From positions 1 to 17,526 of the forward strand of contig BQJG01000066.1 of assembly GCA_021604585.1 (NCBI GenBank): a DNA stretch of 17,526 nucleotides, written 5' to 3'. Of the stretch, positions 5,602-13,599 are shown one piece after another (position 1 is the stretch's first letter; the number at the start of each line of letters is the position of its first letter). A program made the position numbers and the translations under genes. The notes below the pieces were generated by a model. The model ran no database searches and was not told where the DNA came from. It saw only the letters and a list, made by a program, of their open reading frames with translations. The DNA is from Hyphococcus sp. (GTDB lineage Bacteria; Pseudomonadota; Alphaproteobacteria; Caulobacterales; Parvularculaceae).

Positions 5602-7152
5602 ATGCCACTTAACCTCAGCGTGCCGGAACTGACAGAATTGAAACCCCGCATTACCGTGATCGGCGTTGGCGGGGCGGGCGGAAACGCCGTTAACAATATG
5701 ATCGAAAGCCAGCTTGAGGGTGTGGAGTTCGTTGTCGCCAACACCGACGCGCAGGCGGTGGGCTTGTCTAAGGCGCAAAAGAAGATTCAGCTTGGCGTGA
5801 AAACCACCCAGGGCCTCGGCGCTGGGTCCATTCCCGATATCGGGCGTGCGGCGGCCGAAGAGTCTCTCGATGAAATTCTCGAGCATGTGGGCAACTGCCA
5901 CATGTTGTTTGTCACCGCCGGCATGGGCGGCGGCACCGGCACCGGCGCGGCGCCAGTCATCGCGAAAGCGGCGAAAGAGCGTGACATTCTGACGGTTGGC
6001 GTTGTCACCAAGCCATTCCATTTTGAGGGCGCACGGCGGATGCGCCTCGCGACGGCGGGCATTGAAGAGCTGCAAAAGCATGTGGATACGCTGCTGATCA
6101 TTCCAAATCAGAATTTGTTCGCCATCGCTAATGAGCGCACGACCTTCCACGAGGCTTTCGCCATGGCCGACCAGGTGCTGCATTCAGGCGTTCGCGGCAT
6201 CACTGATCTGATGGTCATGCCAGGCCTCATCAATCTCGACTTCGCTGATGTTCGCACGGTGATGAGCGAGATGGGCAAGGCGATGATGGGCACGGGCGAA
6301 GCCGAAGGCGACAAGCGCGCCATTCAGGCCGCCGAAGCTGCGATTTCTAATCCGCTGCTCGACGAGCAGTCCATGAAAGGCGCCAAGGGCGTCTTGATCA
6401 ACATCACTGGGTCCATGGATATGACCCTGTTTGAAGTGGACGAAGCTGCGAACCGCATTCGCGCCGAGGTTGACCCTGACGCCAACATCATTGTCGGCTC
6501 GACCTTCAATCAGGATCTCGAAGGCAAGGTGCGCGTCTCGGTTGTCGCCACGGGCATCGACATCGAGGCGAAGGACGTCAATCGTCCGCAGATCAAGATC
6601 AACACCGGCGCCGTATCGAAGCCTTGGCGCGAACCGACGCCGGTTGACCGTCCTGCGGCAGCGCCTGCGCCAGTTGCTTCAGCGTCCGCCGCTCCTTCCG
6701 CGCCGCGTCCAGCAGTTTCCACAAACGCCGCCGCGCCGGCGGTTAATCCGGTTGGCGACGTTCACGAGCGGATTCGTAAAATGCTGACCGAGGGTCAAAT
6801 GGCCGATCCGTTGCCGCGCAGCGCACTGCCGGTTCGCGGCCCAGCCGCCCAGCGTCCGGTTGTGCGTCCGTCGGCCGAGTCCCGGCCTGAACAGCGTCAA
6901 GATCCGCGGCATGAACAGCGCCACGGCATCAACCCGTTCCGTGGCGCTCAGGCGCTTGGCAAGCATTCGCTCGAAGCTGCGGTCGATATGTTCAAAGCGC
7001 TTGGCGGCGCCGAGGATCGCCGGGATATCGCCCCTCCACGGGCTCCGGAAGCGGCCAAACCAGCGACCGGTCCCCGGGGCGATCTGTTCGACGATCAAGA
7101 TGACGCCGATCTTGAGATCCCGTCTTTCCTGCGCAAGAAAAAGACCGGCTGA
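5602..7152 (+). CDS. ftsZ: Cell division protein FtsZ
   Basis: FtsZ is the tubulin-like GTPase that polymerises into the cytokinetic ring. The 516-residue protein has GVGGAGGNAVNNM (21-33), the tubulin signature GGGTGTGAAPVIA (109-121), and the catalytic T7 loop NLDFADVRTVM (211-221), so the GTPase core (about 15-322) is complete. A long Ala/Pro/Arg-rich disordered linker (about 323-500) follows, then a conserved C-terminal peptide DLEIPSFLRKKK (503-514) that binds FtsA and other partners. The length is typical of alphaproteobacterial FtsZ and longer than E. coli FtsZ (383) because of the linker. The ATG has GGAGA (5592-5596) 5 bases upstream. It stands about 200 bases after ftsA with its own CtrA-like and GANTC-bearing control region, and a strong terminator follows. 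Confidence 0.98.
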   Translation: MPLNLSVPELTELKPRITVIGVGGAGGNAVNNMIESQLEGVEFVVANTDAQAVGLSKAQKKIQLGVKTTQGLGAGSIPDIGRAAAEESLDEILEHVGNCHMLFVTAGMGGGTGTGAAPVIAKAAKERDILTVGVVTKPFHFEGARRMRLATAGIEELQKHVDTLLIIPNQNLFAIANERTTFHEAFAMADQVLHSGVRGITDLMVMPGLINLDFADVRTVMSEMGKAMMGTGEAEGDKRAIQAAEAAISNPLLDEQSMKGAKGVLINITGSMDMTLFEVDEAANRIRAEVDPDANIIVGSTFNQDLEGKVRVSVVATGIDIEAKDVNRPQIKINTGAVSKPWREPTPVDRPAAAPAPVASASAAPSAPRPAVSTNAAAPAVNPVGDVHERIRKMLTEGQMADPLPRSALPVRGPAAQRPVVRPSAESRPEQRQDPRHEQRHGINPFRGAQALGKHSLEAAVDMFKALGGAEDRRDIAPPRAPEAAKPATGPRGDLFDDQDDADLEIPSFLRKKKTG

Positions 7153-7190
7153 GATCCGGGAAAAACGTTTAATTTCTTGTAATCAATAAC

Positions 7191-7227
7191 AAATCGCGCC
7201 CAAAGTAAGCGCTTGGGCGCGATTTTT
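7191..7227 (+). terminator. Rho-independent terminator of ftsZ
   Basis: A perfect 13-bp stem (AAATCGCGCCCAA at 7191-7203 with its complement at 7213-7225) encloses a 9-base loop and runs into TTTTT at 7223-7227. It starts 38 bases after the ftsZ stop. It is the clearest terminator in the window and marks the end of the dcw transcript. Confidence 0.9.
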
Positions 7228-7356
7228 CGTGTTCACGGAGCAACAGGTTGTAGCAATCGGAAATAAAGCTTCATCATGGGCGCTATTCGTTTTCTCAGGA
7301 AATCGTTAATGTCATTCGCATTGGCGCACCGCCCGGTGGGGGAGCCTCGCGGCGGG

Positions 7357-7366
7357 TTGACGTCAA
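7357..7366. promoter_or_regulatory. Perfect 10-base palindrome TTGACGTCAA in the lpxC leader
   Basis: TTGACGTCAA is self-complementary and lies 30 bases before the preferred lpxC start. Its left half also looks like a -35 element (TTGACG), but no acceptable -10 is found 16-18 bases downstream. It could be an operator or chance. The 7228-7395 stretch otherwise holds no gene that I recognise. Confidence 0.3.
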
Positions 7367-7383
7367 AAGTATCGCGTTTGATG

Positions 7384-7390
7384 GGTGATC
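7384..7390 (+). promoter_or_regulatory. lpxC: Ribosome-binding site that favours the lpxC start at 7396
   Basis: GGTGATC matches the sequence complementary to the 16S rRNA 3' end and ends 5 bases before ATG 7396. The alternative starts at 7276 and 7381 have no comparable purine-rich site, which is the main reason for preferring 7396. Confidence 0.5.
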
Positions 7391-7395
7391 ATTCC

Positions 7396-8274
7396 ATGCG
7401 TAAGCCTTCCTTGCAGCGGACACTCAGCAGGTCTGTCACGTTTGCCGGGGTGGGACTTCATTCAGGCGAACCTTGCAGGGCTGAATTAAAGCCTGCCGCC
7501 GCCGGACAAGGCGTTGTGTTTCGCCGCACTGATCTCTCCAGTGAGTCCAACGAGATTCCCGCATGTCCGGAAAATGTTGTCGGCGCGGATCACGGTACGA
7601 CGCTGGCGAATTCATTTGGCGCGAGCGTGGCGACGGTTGAGCATGTTATGGCCGCGTTGGCGCTAACCGGCGTCGACAATGTGGTGATTGAGGTGACTGG
7701 CCCGGAAATACCTATTCTCGACGGCAGCTCAGCAGCGTTTGTCTCGGCTATTGCTGAAACCGGGCTGCAGACCCTGAACGCACCCCGCCGCGCGCTGGCT
7801 GTGGAAGAAATGCAATCCATTGAAGATGGTGATCGCGCCATTCATCTTGAGCCATTTGACGGCCGATGCATCGAGATTGAAATTGATTTCGGCGACTGCA
7901 TGATCGGGCGGCAGACCCTTTCTCTTGACCTGAATGACCCAAAGGACATTACCCGGCTTTCGGCTGCGCGAACCTTTTGCCGGCTGCACGAGGTTGAGGC
8001 GCTGCGTTCAGCCGGGCTGATCCGTGGCGGGGCGCTGACCAATGGGTTGGTGGTGGACGGTCACAAGCTTCTCAACGAAGAGCCACTGCGGGATCCGGCC
8101 GAATTTGCGCTGCACAAGGCGCTCGATCTGATTGGCGATCTTTATCTTCTCGGCGCGCCGCTGATCGGACGAATTCGCGCCGTGAAGCCTGGACACGCGC
8201 TCAACACCCGGGCCGCCTTGGCGCTTTCAAGCGCATCGGAAGCAGCACAACAGCCTGCCCGGGCCACCGCCTGA
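7396..8274 (+). CDS. lpxC: UDP-3-O-acyl-N-acetylglucosamine deacetylase
   Basis: LpxC is the zinc-dependent cytoplasmic deacetylase that commits UDP-3-O-acyl-GlcNAc to lipid A synthesis. From ATG 7396 it has 292 residues beginning MRKPSLQRTL, which aligns with the usual LpxC N-terminus; GVGLHSG follows. Residues expected at the active site are present: Glu82-His83 in TVEHVMAAL, His240 and Asp244 in HKALDLIGDLYLLG, and His267 in GHALNTRAAL (numbered from 7396). ATG codons at 7381 and 7276 are in frame and would add 5 or 40 residues, but those residues are not conserved family sequence and lack a good ribosome-binding site. The order ftsZ-lpxC is common in Proteobacteria. The ftsZ terminator upstream means lpxC needs its own promoter, which I could not place with confidence. 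Confidence 0.95.
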   Translation: MRKPSLQRTLSRSVTFAGVGLHSGEPCRAELKPAAAGQGVVFRRTDLSSESNEIPACPENVVGADHGTTLANSFGASVATVEHVMAALALTGVDNVVIEVTGPEIPILDGSSAAFVSAIAETGLQTLNAPRRALAVEEMQSIEDGDRAIHLEPFDGRCIEIEIDFGDCMIGRQTLSLDLNDPKDITRLSAARTFCRLHEVEALRSAGLIRGGALTNGLVVDGHKLLNEEPLRDPAEFALHKALDLIGDLYLLGAPLIGRIRAVKPGHALNTRAALALSSASEAAQQPARATA

Positions 8275-8327
8275 TCCGAAAATTATTCCTCACGACGGCT
8301 CAGCCGCCAATCCAAGCCGCTGATTGT

Positions 8328-8357
8328 TTGACACGCCTGCCTGGGCCCAACTACATA
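8328..8357 (+). promoter_or_regulatory. Candidate bamD promoter, -35 TTGACA, -10 TACATA
   Basis: A perfect TTGACA (8328-8333) is followed after 18 bases by TACATA (8352-8357), a weak -10 (3 of 6 consensus positions). It lies in the 159-base gap between lpxC and bamD, about 75 bases before the bamD start. Strong -35 with weak -10 is usual for alphaproteobacterial housekeeping promoters. Predicted from motifs only. Confidence 0.5.
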
Positions 8358-8433
8358 GTCGTCGCTCAAGGACGTCACCCAAAAGCCCCATGCCGGCAGT
8401 CGGCGAGAGGGCGAAAGAAAAGGCCTGTTTCCT

Positions 8434-9378
8434 GTGAAAATGCGTTTTGCCTCGATCGCCAAGCTGGTCTGCATTCTCGCCGCGTGTCTGGCTGTCGCCG
8501 CCTGCGGCTCATCGGGTAAAAAGAAACAGAAATTCGCCTATGTGGAGCGCCCGGTTGAGCTGCTCTACGCCAACGCCACGCGTGAACTGGAGCGCAAGCG
8601 CTACGATACGGCGATCGCCTATTTTGAAGAGGTTGAGCGCCAGCACCCATATTCGGCTTGGGCGCGCCGGGCGATGTTGATGAAAGCGTTCTCCTACTAT
8701 CAGGGCAATGACTACGATGAGGCCGTGACCGCGATTGACCAGTTCATCTCGCTGCATCCTGGCAACAAAGACGCCGGTTATGCCTATTATCTGAAAGCCA
8801 TGTGCTATTATGAGCGCATTCGCGATGTGGGCCGCGACCAGGAATTCACAAATGACGCAGTCGCCGCGCTGAATGACGTGGTCCGCCGTTATCCGGATAC
8901 GGAATATGCGCGGGATGCGCGGCTGAAACTCGACCTGACCAATGACCACCTTGCCGGCAAGGAAATGTATGTCGGCCGGTATTACCTGAAAGCCAACAAG
9001 CATATTGCGGCGATCAACCGTTTCAAGAAAGTCATTACCGACTACCAGACAACCAGCCATGTTCCCGAAGCGCTGCACCGGCTGGTCGAGGCGTATCTGG
9101 AATTAGGGATTGTCGATGAAGCGCGCGCCGCCGCCGCTGTGCTTGGGTATAATTATCCCGGCAGCCAATGGTATCAGGACAGCTACAAGTTGTTTGAATC
9201 ACGCGGCATCCTTGCTGAAGGCTCTGAGTCGAAACGCGCCAAGCCCGAAAAGCTCGAAACGCCAGCGCCATCTCTTGAGGACGTTAATCCAAATTCACTC
9301 CGCGCCATTGAGCCGCCATCTCCGTCTGAGCTGGAAGCCCTCGAGCCGCCGAACAATGCGCCCGAAACCAGATTCTAG
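8434..9378 (+). CDS. bamD: Outer membrane assembly lipoprotein BamD
   Basis: BamD is the essential lipoprotein of the Bam complex, which folds beta-barrel proteins into the outer membrane from the periplasmic side. The 314-residue precursor has a signal sequence ending in a lipobox LAVAAC, so Cys24 is the lipidated first residue. Residues about 40-260 are alpha-helical TPR-type repeats with family sequences ELLYANATREL (42-52), AIAYFEEVERQHPYS (60-74), AMLMKAFSYYQGNDYDEA (80-97), RYPDTEYARDAR (152-163) and GRYYLKANKHIAAINRF (181-197). After about 260 comes a Pro/Glu/Ser-rich tail of roughly 55 residues that looks disordered. GTG 8434 is chosen because AAAGG (8418-8422) lies 11 bases upstream; ATG 8440 is the alternative. 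A candidate promoter precedes it. The neighbours lpxC and recN match the usual alphaproteobacterial order. Confidence 0.94.
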   Translation: MKMRFASIAKLVCILAACLAVAACGSSGKKKQKFAYVERPVELLYANATRELERKRYDTAIAYFEEVERQHPYSAWARRAMLMKAFSYYQGNDYDEAVTAIDQFISLHPGNKDAGYAYYLKAMCYYERIRDVGRDQEFTNDAVAALNDVVRRYPDTEYARDARLKLDLTNDHLAGKEMYVGRYYLKANKHIAAINRFKKVITDYQTTSHVPEALHRLVEAYLELGIVDEARAAAAVLGYNYPGSQWYQDSYKLFESRGILAEGSESKRAKPEKLETPAPSLEDVNPNSLRAIEPPSPSELEALEPPNNAPETRF

Positions 9379-9475
9379 GACGGGCGCGCCTGCTTTAACC
9401 GGGGCTCAAACTGCGTTACATCCTTATCGGCGAAATGACGGCTTTGGCCGCTGTGAATGGTGTTAACGCGACGCG

Positions 9476-11188
9476 ATGCTGACTGCGCTTCACATTCAGG
9501 ATTTTTTGCTGATCGATCAAGCGCGGCTGGCGCTGGGCCCCGGCATGACGGCGCTGACGGGTGAAACCGGCGCGGGCAAGTCGATCCTGCTTGATGCGCT
9601 AGGCCTTGCAGTCGGCGGGCGGGCGGAGCGCGGCGCAGTCCGCCAAGGCGCCAAGCAAGGCGTCGTCTCCGTTATCTTCGAACCGAAAGCCAACCATCCG
9701 GTATGGTCCGTGCTGGAAGAGAACGGTCTCGACACGGGCGAGGATCAGGTCATTCTTCGCCGCGTGCAAACTGCAGATGGACGGGGACGCGGTTTCGTTA
9801 ACGATCAGCCGGTTTCCATCGCTATGCTTAAATCCGTTGGCGAAACACTGATTGAAATTCATGGCCAGCATGACGGACGCGGGTTTTTAACCGCAAGCGC
9901 CCATCGCGGGATGCTCGATGAATTTGGCGGGCTGACAAAAAAAGCTGATGCAACCGAGGCGTTGTGGCGGCGCTGGCGTGATGCAGAAGACGCGCTTGAA
10001 ACTAAAAAGCGCGACCGCGACGCAGCTTTGCGCGAAGCAGACTATCTGCGCCATGTCGTTAATCATCTCGGCAAACTTGATCCGCAGCCGGATGAAGAAG
10101 CTGCTTTAGCGATGCGGCGAACGGAGCTGATGGCGTCAGACAAGATCGCTGAAGACTTACATGCGGCGGCGACAGCGCTGGGCGAGGGCGCCTTTGATTC
10201 CAAACTTGGCGTTGCATTGCGCCGGATCGAAAAAGCCGCGGCGACACTCGCTGATCAGAATAATCCGCTCGCGGTTGCCGTCGATCGGCTGCATGCGGCG
10301 CTGAACGAAGCCGCCGAAGCGCGCGGGGCCATTGAGGCGGCGATCGACCGGTTCGGCGCCGACCCGGATGAACTCGACAGGGTGGAAGAGCGTCTGTTCG
10401 CGATCCGCGCTGAGGCCCGCAAGCACGGTGTGGCGCCGGACGGCCTGTCGGCGTTACTGGCGAAATCGCGCGCCGCCCTTGAAGATCTCGAATTGGGCGA
10501 GGCTGCTTTTGGCGCGCTTGAAAAGGACGTGCACGAAACCAGGGTCGCCTTTGAAAAGGTTGCGCGCGGGCTATCGAAGGAACGCGCCGCCGCCGCGCTC
10601 AAACTCGATAGCGCCGTTGCAAAGGAATTGGCGCCGCTCAAGCTCGGCAAGGCGGCGTTTTCCACGCACATCAAAACGAATGAGGCGAATCCGACCTCTG
10701 ATGGTTTCGATGCGGTTGAGTTTATGGTGGCGACCAATCCCGGCGCGCCGGCCGGGCCGCTCAAAACAATTGCATCGGGCGGCGAGCTGTCGCGTTTTGT
10801 CCTCGCCATGAAGGCGGCGTTGGCGGCGAAAGAAAATCGCACCGTAATTATTTTTGATGAAGTCGACGCTGGAGTCGGCGGCGCCGTCGCCGATGCGGTG
10901 GGCGAGCGTCTCGCGCGATTGGCGCAAGATGCGCAAGTTCTGGTCGTCACCCACAGCCCACAAGTGGCGGCGCGGGCTGGCGCGCATTGGCGTATTGAGA
11001 AAACTCAGACCAAATCATCGACGCTCACCAGCGTTACTGCGCTTGCCGATAAAGATCGTACGGAAGAAATCGCCCGTATGCTGTCCGGCGCTGAAGTGAC
11101 TGACGAAGCCCGGGCTGCAGCGCGTCGCTTATTGGGCGCGCCGACTGCGGCAAAAAAAGCGTCGCGAAAGACTGCAAAAGCGGGCTGA
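9476..11188 (+). CDS. recN: DNA repair protein RecN
   Basis: RecN is an SMC-like ATPase that gathers DNA ends during recombinational repair of double-strand breaks. The 570-residue protein starts MLTALHIQDFLLID, matching the RecN N-terminus. It has the Walker A motif GETGAGKS (29-36), a QHDGRGF stretch, a long Ala/Glu/Arg-rich coiled-coil centre (about 155-380), the ABC signature IASGGELSRFVLAMKAAL (432-449) and the Walker B motif VIIFDEVDAGVGG (457-469), with TNPG (about 418-421) before it. The end is basic (AAKKASRKTAKAG). Length is close to the family norm near 555. It starts 97 bases after bamD. I saw no GTTC-N7-GTTC LexA-type operator in that gap, so SOS control is not evident here. Confidence 0.96.
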   Translation: MLTALHIQDFLLIDQARLALGPGMTALTGETGAGKSILLDALGLAVGGRAERGAVRQGAKQGVVSVIFEPKANHPVWSVLEENGLDTGEDQVILRRVQTADGRGRGFVNDQPVSIAMLKSVGETLIEIHGQHDGRGFLTASAHRGMLDEFGGLTKKADATEALWRRWRDAEDALETKKRDRDAALREADYLRHVVNHLGKLDPQPDEEAALAMRRTELMASDKIAEDLHAAATALGEGAFDSKLGVALRRIEKAAATLADQNNPLAVAVDRLHAALNEAAEARGAIEAAIDRFGADPDELDRVEERLFAIRAEARKHGVAPDGLSALLAKSRAALEDLELGEAAFGALEKDVHETRVAFEKVARGLSKERAAAALKLDSAVAKELAPLKLGKAAFSTHIKTNEANPTSDGFDAVEFMVATNPGAPAGPLKTIASGGELSRFVLAMKAALAAKENRTVIIFDEVDAGVGGAVADAVGERLARLAQDAQVLVVTHSPQVAARAGAHWRIEKTQTKSSTLTSVTALADKDRTEEIARMLSGAEVTDEARAAARRLLGAPTAAKKASRKTAKAG

Positions 11189-11275
11189 ATTTGCTACCCT
11201 CATAGCGGGAATCGCTGGCTCGAAAATACATCATTTCTGTTGAATTCTTTCACGAAACCCCGTGTTGGTGAATAG

Positions 11276-11284
11276 TTATCCACC
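11276..11284 (+). promoter_or_regulatory. DnaA-box-like 9-mer upstream of ligA
   Basis: TTATCCACC differs from the strong DnaA box TTATCCACA only at the last base. It lies in the 169-base recN-ligA gap and falls within a small inverted repeat (TTGGTG and CACCAA around AATAGTTATC). A single near-match could easily be chance. A TATAAA (11301-11306) follows downstream but has no matching -35 at the right distance. Confidence 0.25.
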
Positions 11285-11357
11285 AAAACCAGACTGGCCG
11301 TATAAAAGCTGACGGCGCAATTTTGCGACGCTCAGCAGAAGGGTTTTGAGACAACCA

Positions 11358-13532
11358 ATGGCGAAAAAATCGGCAAATGGCGGCGTGCTTGTTCCGGTCA
11401 GCAAACTGCTTCCGGAAGAAGCCGAGGCGGAACTCGCTCGGCTGGCGGCTGAAATTGCCCGCGCGGACACGGCGTATCACGAGAAGGACCGTCCGGAAAT
11501 TTCCGACGCACACTATGACGCGCTGCGCCAGCGCAATTTGTTGATTGAAAAACGCTTTCCAAAATTAAAGAGGCCAGACTCGCCATCCGACAAGGTTGGC
11601 GCCAAGGCGTCGACAAAATTTGAAAAAACCGCGCACGCAATCCCGATGCTGTCGCTTGATAATGCGTTCAATGACGAGGATGTCGCCGAGTTCGCCAAAC
11701 GCGTGCGCAAATTCCTGGGGCTGGGCGAAGAGGACGGTGTTGCCTTTACCGCGGAACCGAAGATCGACGGGTTGTCGCTCAATTTGCGCTATGAACAAGG
11801 CGTGTTGAAAGTCGCCGCGACGCGCGGCGACGGCGCCGTCGGCGAGAACGTCACGGCAAATGCGCTGACTCTAAGCGATATTCCGCAAAGCCTAAAAGGC
11901 GCGCCGGATATTTTAGAGGTGCGCGGCGAAGTCTATATGAGCCACGAGGATTTTGAGGCGTTGAATGCGCGGCTTGAGGCGGAAGGCGAAGAACCCTTCG
12001 CCAATCCGCGCAATGCGGCTGCGGGCTCCTTGCGCCAGATCGATGCGGCGATCACCGCGTCGCGACCCTTGCATTTTTTCGCTTACGCTTGGGGTGAGGT
12101 GAGCGAACCGCTCGCCGAAACACAATGGGATGCGCTGCAACGATTTAAGAAGCTTGGGTTTAAAGTCAATTCACTGACCACGCGTTGCGACGCCGTTTCG
12201 GACATGATCGAACACTATCGCAAGATCGAAACGCAGCGCGCTTCCCTTGGCTATGACATTGACGGTGTGGTCTACAAGGTTGACCGGCTCGATTTACAGG
12301 GACGGCTTGGTTTCGTTTCCCGCGCGCCACGCTGGGCGATTGCGCATAAGTTCCCGGCGGAAAAGGCTACGACCATCTTGGAAAAGATCGAGATACAGGT
12401 GGGCCGCACCGGCAAACTCACCCCCGTCGCACGCTTGAAACCTGTAACGGTTGGCGGCGTCGTCGTTTCAAACGCCACTTTGCATAATGCGGACTATATA
12501 GCGGAGAAGGACATTCGCGCCGGCGATACGGTCGTTATTCAGCGCGCGGGCGATGTCATTCCGCAGGTTTTGGAAGTGGTTAAAGAAAAGCGCCCGAAAG
12601 GGGCAAAGGCGCCGAAACCATTTGAGTTTCCGGCCCGGTGTGCTGAGTGCGACAGTCATGCGGTTCGGGAGGTTAACCCCAATACCGGCAAGGCAGATGT
12701 GGACTGGCGCTGCACCGGCGGGCTCACCTGCCCCGCGCAGGCGGTGGAACGCTTGAAACATTTCGTCGCCCGGCAATCGTTTGATATAGACGGTCTTGGC
12801 GAAAAACAGATTGCGGCGTTTTTTGAAGAGGGGATCATCCGCGAACCGGCGGATATTTTCACGCTGCGTGAGCGGCAGGAAAAGAAGTCGCTCGATCTGT
12901 ACGTCTACAAGAAAAAACCCAATGGCGATCTCGTTCTGAAAGACGGTCACCCAACGCCGACCAACACCAAATCGGTGCATAACCTTTTTGACGCCATTGA
13001 CGAAAAGCGCAGCATTTCTTCGGTGCGGTTTATCAATGCGCTCGGCATCCGCCATGTGGGGGAAACCAATGCGCGGCTGTTTGCCAGTCATTATGGTGAT
13101 TTTCAAACGTTTTACGCCGCCGCGAAAAAGGCGCGCGACGAGACCAGCGAAGCCTATCAAGACATGCTGTCGATTGACGGCGTTGGCGCGCTGGTGGCGC
13201 GCGGCGTGATCGACTTCTTTGACGAAGCACATAATCGCGAAGCGGTCGACCGGTTGCTCAAGCAGGTAACGCCGGAAAAAATGGTGAAGGCGAAAACTGA
13301 CAGCAAAGTTGCGGGCAAGACCATTGTATTCACCGGCACGCTGGAAACAATGACCCGCGAGGAAGCGAAGGCGCGTGCGCAAAGTCTGGGAGCGAAAGTC
13401 TCCGGCTCCATCTCGGCGAAGACCGATTATCTGGTCGCCGGTCCGGGCGCCGGCTCGAAGCTGAAAAAAGCAGCTGATCTTGGCGTGACCGTGCTGACAG
13501 AAGATGAATGGGCGGCATTGGCGAAGGGGTGA
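11358..13532 (+). CDS. ligA: NAD-dependent DNA ligase
   Basis: LigA seals nicks in duplex DNA during replication and repair, using NAD+ to adenylate its active-site lysine. From ATG 11358 it has 724 residues. Domains in order: NAD-binding Ia region (about 20-95), adenylation domain with KIDG at 135-138 (Lys135 is the nucleophile) and ARNAAAGSLRQ-type motif, OB fold with GRTGKLTPVARL and VSNATLHN, a zinc finger with Cys428, Cys431, Cys452 and Cys458, HhH motifs including FDIDGLGEKQI and ALGIRHVGE, and a BRCT domain (about 650-723, VAGKTIVFTG). Between DIFTL and KSVHNLF (residues about 505-537) it carries roughly 20 residues more than common LigA sequences, including KKKPNGDLVLKDG. An in-frame TTG at 11346 would add four residues but leaves a worse spacing. 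This is the last of the lpxC-bamD-recN-ligA set. Confidence 0.96.
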   Translation: MAKKSANGGVLVPVSKLLPEEAEAELARLAAEIARADTAYHEKDRPEISDAHYDALRQRNLLIEKRFPKLKRPDSPSDKVGAKASTKFEKTAHAIPMLSLDNAFNDEDVAEFAKRVRKFLGLGEEDGVAFTAEPKIDGLSLNLRYEQGVLKVAATRGDGAVGENVTANALTLSDIPQSLKGAPDILEVRGEVYMSHEDFEALNARLEAEGEEPFANPRNAAAGSLRQIDAAITASRPLHFFAYAWGEVSEPLAETQWDALQRFKKLGFKVNSLTTRCDAVSDMIEHYRKIETQRASLGYDIDGVVYKVDRLDLQGRLGFVSRAPRWAIAHKFPAEKATTILEKIEIQVGRTGKLTPVARLKPVTVGGVVVSNATLHNADYIAEKDIRAGDTVVIQRAGDVIPQVLEVVKEKRPKGAKAPKPFEFPARCAECDSHAVREVNPNTGKADVDWRCTGGLTCPAQAVERLKHFVARQSFDIDGLGEKQIAAFFEEGIIREPADIFTLRERQEKKSLDLYVYKKKPNGDLVLKDGHPTPTNTKSVHNLFDAIDEKRSISSVRFINALGIRHVGETNARLFASHYGDFQTFYAAAKKARDETSEAYQDMLSIDGVGALVARGVIDFFDEAHNREAVDRLLKQVTPEKMVKAKTDSKVAGKTIVFTGTLETMTREEAKARAQSLGAKVSGSISAKTDYLVAGPGAGSKLKKAADLGVTVLTEDEWAALAKG

Positions 13533-13586
13533 AACAGGATAAGATGCTTTCAGCGGCGCAAGCGGTCTATAAGGCAACGATCGAAC

Positions 13587-13594
13587 GGGAGGAG
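13587..13594 (+). promoter_or_regulatory. Strong ribosome-binding site setting the lemA start at 13600
   Basis: GGGAGGAG ends 5 bases before ATG 13600. An in-frame GTG at 13594 overlaps this site and would leave no room for ribosome binding, so 13600 is the start. Confidence 0.8.
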
Positions 13595-13599
13595 TGTTT

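Noticed and set aside
7276..7395. 40-residue N-terminal extension of LpxC from ATG 7276
   Set aside because: LpxC families begin near QRTL, the extension has no conserved sequence, and no ribosome-binding site precedes ATG 7276. It is kept as an alternative start.
9379..9475. Possible SOS (LexA) operator before recN
   Set aside because: No GTTC-N7-GTTC or related direct repeat is visible in the gap.
10255..10950. 231-codon minus-strand frame across recN
   Set aside because: It is the mirror of a conserved recN; its Ser/Ala/Arg-rich low-complexity product is typical of an antisense shadow.
12468..13577. 369-codon open frame on the minus strand across ligA
   Set aside because: It lies wholly over the coding strand of a well-conserved ligA, its protein has no recognisable domain, and long antisense frames are expected in G+C-rich genes.
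13533..13599. Possible promoter before lemA (TATAAG at about 13569)
   Set aside because: No -35 element at an acceptable distance; the match to consensus is too weak to call.
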